DNA of 64,000 nt from Dokdonia pacifica (GTDB taxonomy: Bacteria > Bacteroidota > Bacteroidia > Flavobacteriales > Flavobacteriaceae). The notes beneath the pieces were generated by a model. That model worked only from the letters and a program-made list of their open reading frames with translations. It did no database searches and was not told the DNA's origin. Every line of letters starts with the position of its first letter. The first letter of the stretch is position 1. Shown piece after piece: positions 61,670 through 64,000 of this stretch. The position numbers and the translations under genes were made by a program. The stretch spans positions 1-64,000 of the forward strand of contig NZ_FZNY01000010.1 of NCBI RefSeq assembly GCF_900188275.1. The letters run 5' to 3'.

Positions 61670-64000
61670 ATGAAGAGAATTTTAGCACTTTGCTTACTAT
61701 GTGTATTCTGCGTTACTAGTACTACACATGCTCAGAAAAGGAACAAAAGAAAAAAGAAAGGAGTTCCTGAAAAAGTAGAAAAAACCGAAAACAAAGAAAA
61801 AAAGGATAAAAAGGACATCAAAGACTATAAAGATGTAGTCACTAAAGAAGCTGTTACTGATAGTGGTCTCTTTCAGGTACATCGTGTCAAAAAAACATAT
61901 CTCTATGAAATTCCTTTTAATGTCTTAGAAAAAGACATGCTTTGGGTAAGTCGTATAGCGCAAATTCCTTCTGGATTAGGAGGAGGTTTCTTTAATGCTG
62001 GTACCAAAACAAATGAACAAGTAGTTCACTGGCAACGTTTTCAAAATAAAATTTTACTGAAAGTAAAATCATATAGAAATGTAGCAGATAGTACAAAGGC
62101 AATTAGTAATTCTGTACGTGTTAATAATTACGAACCTACTCTATATGCTTTTGATATTAAAGCCTTTAATGAAGATTCTACGGCTGTGGTTGTAGATGTT
62201 ACAAAACTGTTTTCTACAGATGTAAAAGCCATTAGTGGGTTACCTTCATTCTTACGTAAACAATATAAAGTAAAGCGATTAGATGCTTCTCGTAGTTTTA
62301 TTAATAGTGTAAAAAGCTATCCATTGAATATAGAAGTAAAACAAGACTTTACCTATGATGCTTCAGAACCACCTACAGCTCGAAGTACAGAGTCTATTAG
62401 TCTTCAAATGAATCAATCTATGATTCTATTACCTGAAGAGCCTATGCAACCTAGGATTTCAGATCCACGTGTAGGGTTTTTTACAGTAAGTCAATATGAC
62501 TATGGGAGTGATGCTTTAAAAGCTGATGAGAAGACGTATATAGAAAGATGGCGTTTAGAGCCTAAAGATCCAGAAGCATATGCGAGAGGAGAGCTTGTAG
62601 AACCAGTAAAACCTATTGTATATTATTTAGACCCTGGTACTCCTGAAAATTTACAAAAGTATATCAAACAAGGTATTGAAGATTGGCAAAAACCTTTTGA
62701 AACTGCTGGATTTAAAAATGCAATTATAGCAAAAGATGCTCCTTCGCCAGAAGAAGATCCTGAATTTAGTCCTGAAGATATACGGTATTCTGTTGTACGT
62801 TATGTAGCAAGTACTACACGTAATGCAGTAGGACCTAGTGTTTCTGATCCACGTAGTGGCGAGATTATAGAAAGTGATATTATATGGTATCATAACCACT
62901 TGCGTAGTTATAGAAATCGGTATCTATTAGAAACAGGAGCAGCAAACCCAAGCGCTCGTACTTTAAATACTCCTGATGAAGAAATAGGAGAGATGATGCG
63001 TATGGTAATTGCACATGAGGTTGGACATGCCCTCGGATTCCCTCATAATATGGCTGCTAGTTATGCCTATGATGTAGAATCCTATAGAGATGGGGCTTTT
63101 ACTCAAGAAAATGGAATTGCCGCAAGTTTAATGGATTATGCACGATATAATTACATTGCACAGCCAGGAGATCAAAACATTCGCTTTGTTCGTCAAATGG
63201 GGCCTTATGATCATTATGCAGTAAATTGGGGATATAGATGGTTACCTAATGCTAAAACACCAGAAGCAGAACTAGCTACACTCAATAAGTGGATTGTAGA
63301 AAAAGCAGATAATCCTGTCTATAAATACGGTCGTCAGTCTAGTCGTTTTGATCCACAATCACAAACAGAAGGGATAGGGAATGATCCTATTAAAGCAAGT
63401 ACATATGGACTTAAAAACTTAAGATATGTAGCTCAAAATTTACCAGCTTGGACTTCTGATCAAACCAATAACTATCAAGATTTAGAAGAACTATATGGAG
63501 AATTACTAGGGGTGTATAGTAGGTATGTAGGTCATGTTGTAACCAATATAGGAGGGGTATATGAAAACCTTAAAAACCCTGATCAATCTGGAGTTGTGTA
63601 TACACACTTAGACAAAAATGCACAGCAAGAATCTATGCAATGGTTACAAGAAAATCTATTTAAAACTCAGGATTGGCTAGCTGATGCTTCAATATTGCAG
63701 AACATAGACCATGCTGGTTACTTTGAACGTATGCGTAGGGTACAATCTCGCTATTTAAATGGTCTTTTAAGTTTTGATCGTATAGGACGATTAATAGATG
63801 CCGAAACCATTAATCAAGAGTATTACAGTGCTTATGAGATGTTATCTCAATTACGTAAGGGATTATGGTCTGAAGCTTCGCGTGGTCAAAGTGTAGACAT
63901 TTATAGACGTAACTTACAGAAGTCGTATGTAGATAGAATGCAGTTTTTAATGACAGACGATGGACCTCCAAGAAGAAGAGGAAGGCCTGGTTTTGAAAGT
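61670..64000 (+). CDS. DUF5117/DUF5118-type zinc-dependent metalloprotease (partial, runs off window)
   Basis: Starts at ATG 61670 with a signal peptide (MKRILALCLLCVFCVTSTTHAQ) and stays open through 777 codons to the window end. A basic Lys-rich linker follows, then the DUF5118/DUF5117 beta domain and the zincin site HEVGHALGFPHN (about 452-463; M10-like HExxHxxGxxH), with DYARYNYIAQPGDQ as the Met-turn-like follow-up. Family: large Bacteroidota secreted metalloproteases. Last residues visible are GRPGFES. Stop lies beyond the window. Confidence 0.9.
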   Translation, partial: MKRILALCLLCVFCVTSTTHAQKRNKRKKKGVPEKVEKTENKEKKDKKDIKDYKDVVTKEAVTDSGLFQVHRVKKTYLYEIPFNVLEKDMLWVSRIAQIPSGLGGGFFNAGTKTNEQVVHWQRFQNKILLKVKSYRNVADSTKAISNSVRVNNYEPTLYAFDIKAFNEDSTAVVVDVTKLFSTDVKAISGLPSFLRKQYKVKRLDASRSFINSVKSYPLNIEVKQDFTYDASEPPTARSTESISLQMNQSMILLPEEPMQPRISDPRVGFFTVSQYDYGSDALKADEKTYIERWRLEPKDPEAYARGELVEPVKPIVYYLDPGTPENLQKYIKQGIEDWQKPFETAGFKNAIIAKDAPSPEEDPEFSPEDIRYSVVRYVASTTRNAVGPSVSDPRSGEIIESDIIWYHNHLRSYRNRYLLETGAANPSARTLNTPDEEIGEMMRMVIAHEVGHALGFPHNMAASYAYDVESYRDGAFTQENGIAASLMDYARYNYIAQPGDQNIRFVRQMGPYDHYAVNWGYRWLPNAKTPEAELATLNKWIVEKADNPVYKYGRQSSRFDPQSQTEGIGNDPIKASTYGLKNLRYVAQNLPAWTSDQTNNYQDLEELYGELLGVYSRYVGHVVTNIGGVYENLKNPDQSGVVYTHLDKNAQQESMQWLQENLFKTQDWLADASILQNIDHAGYFERMRRVQSRYLNGLLSFDRIGRLIDAETINQEYYSAYEMLSQLRKGLWSEASRGQSVDIYRRNLQKSYVDRMQFLMTDDGPPRRRGRPGFES

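Overview
The window looks like a chromosomal segment from a marine Flavobacteriaceae bacterium (Bacteroidota). Evidence from the sequence: low GC; promoters of the Bacteroidota type (TTG, about 19 bp, TAnnTTTG); type IX secretion proteins (PorP/SprF end, T9SS sorting domain); many lipoproteins with acidic residues after the lipobox cysteine; Flavobacteriia-typical families (DUF5916, DUF4369, DUF5117, DUF819). A Dokdonia-like genus is my guess from overall protein style and the abundance of the palindrome CGCTTTCGCGAAAGCG; no search could be run.

Layout. 1-6.1 kb: T9SS PorP/SprF end and an OmpA/PD40 protein, idi, a QueD-like synthase, manA, a small conserved protein, tRNA-Thr with a duplicated 3' end and terminator, a decayed repeat region and a secreted protein. 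6.1-10.1 kb: a LytTR two-component system flanked by a lipoprotein gene and a double-glycine-leader cysteine-rich peptide gene; both flanks carry 21-bp-spaced direct repeats of LytTR type. 10.4-22.6 kb: mostly minus-strand membrane, protease, hydrolase and lipoprotein genes, an AraC regulator, AlkB and a T9SS cargo protein. 23.0-26.6 kb: rpsA, then an OmpA protein overlapping a helix-hairpin-helix protein. 26.65-35.6 kb: the complete his operon (hisG-D-C-B-H-A-F-IE) behind a leader peptide with four consecutive His codons and an attenuator. It is interrupted by a DinB-family gene and by two four-helix-bundle (S23/Avd-like) cassettes, each framed by inverted arrays of 7-nt repeats. 35.6-51.6 kb: sulfatase, S41-like peptidase, membrane LytTR regulator, SPFH/Arc pair, DUF1853, TruA-like, DUF2461, OmpA, a giant BNR-repeat protein and a LolA-like protein. 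51.9-54.7 kb: DUF72, gluconokinase and gluconate permease. 54.9-64 kb: a thioesterase, six tandem paralogous surface lipoproteins, and the start of a DUF5117-type zinc metalloprotease cut by the window end.

The least ordinary signals are: the two heptad-framed four-helix-bundle cassettes in the his operon; a 14-bp palindrome (GCTTTCGCGAAAGC) present in 12 exact copies, 8 of them inside genes and readable in every frame without a stop; the putative LytTR/peptide regulon; and the six-lipoprotein array.
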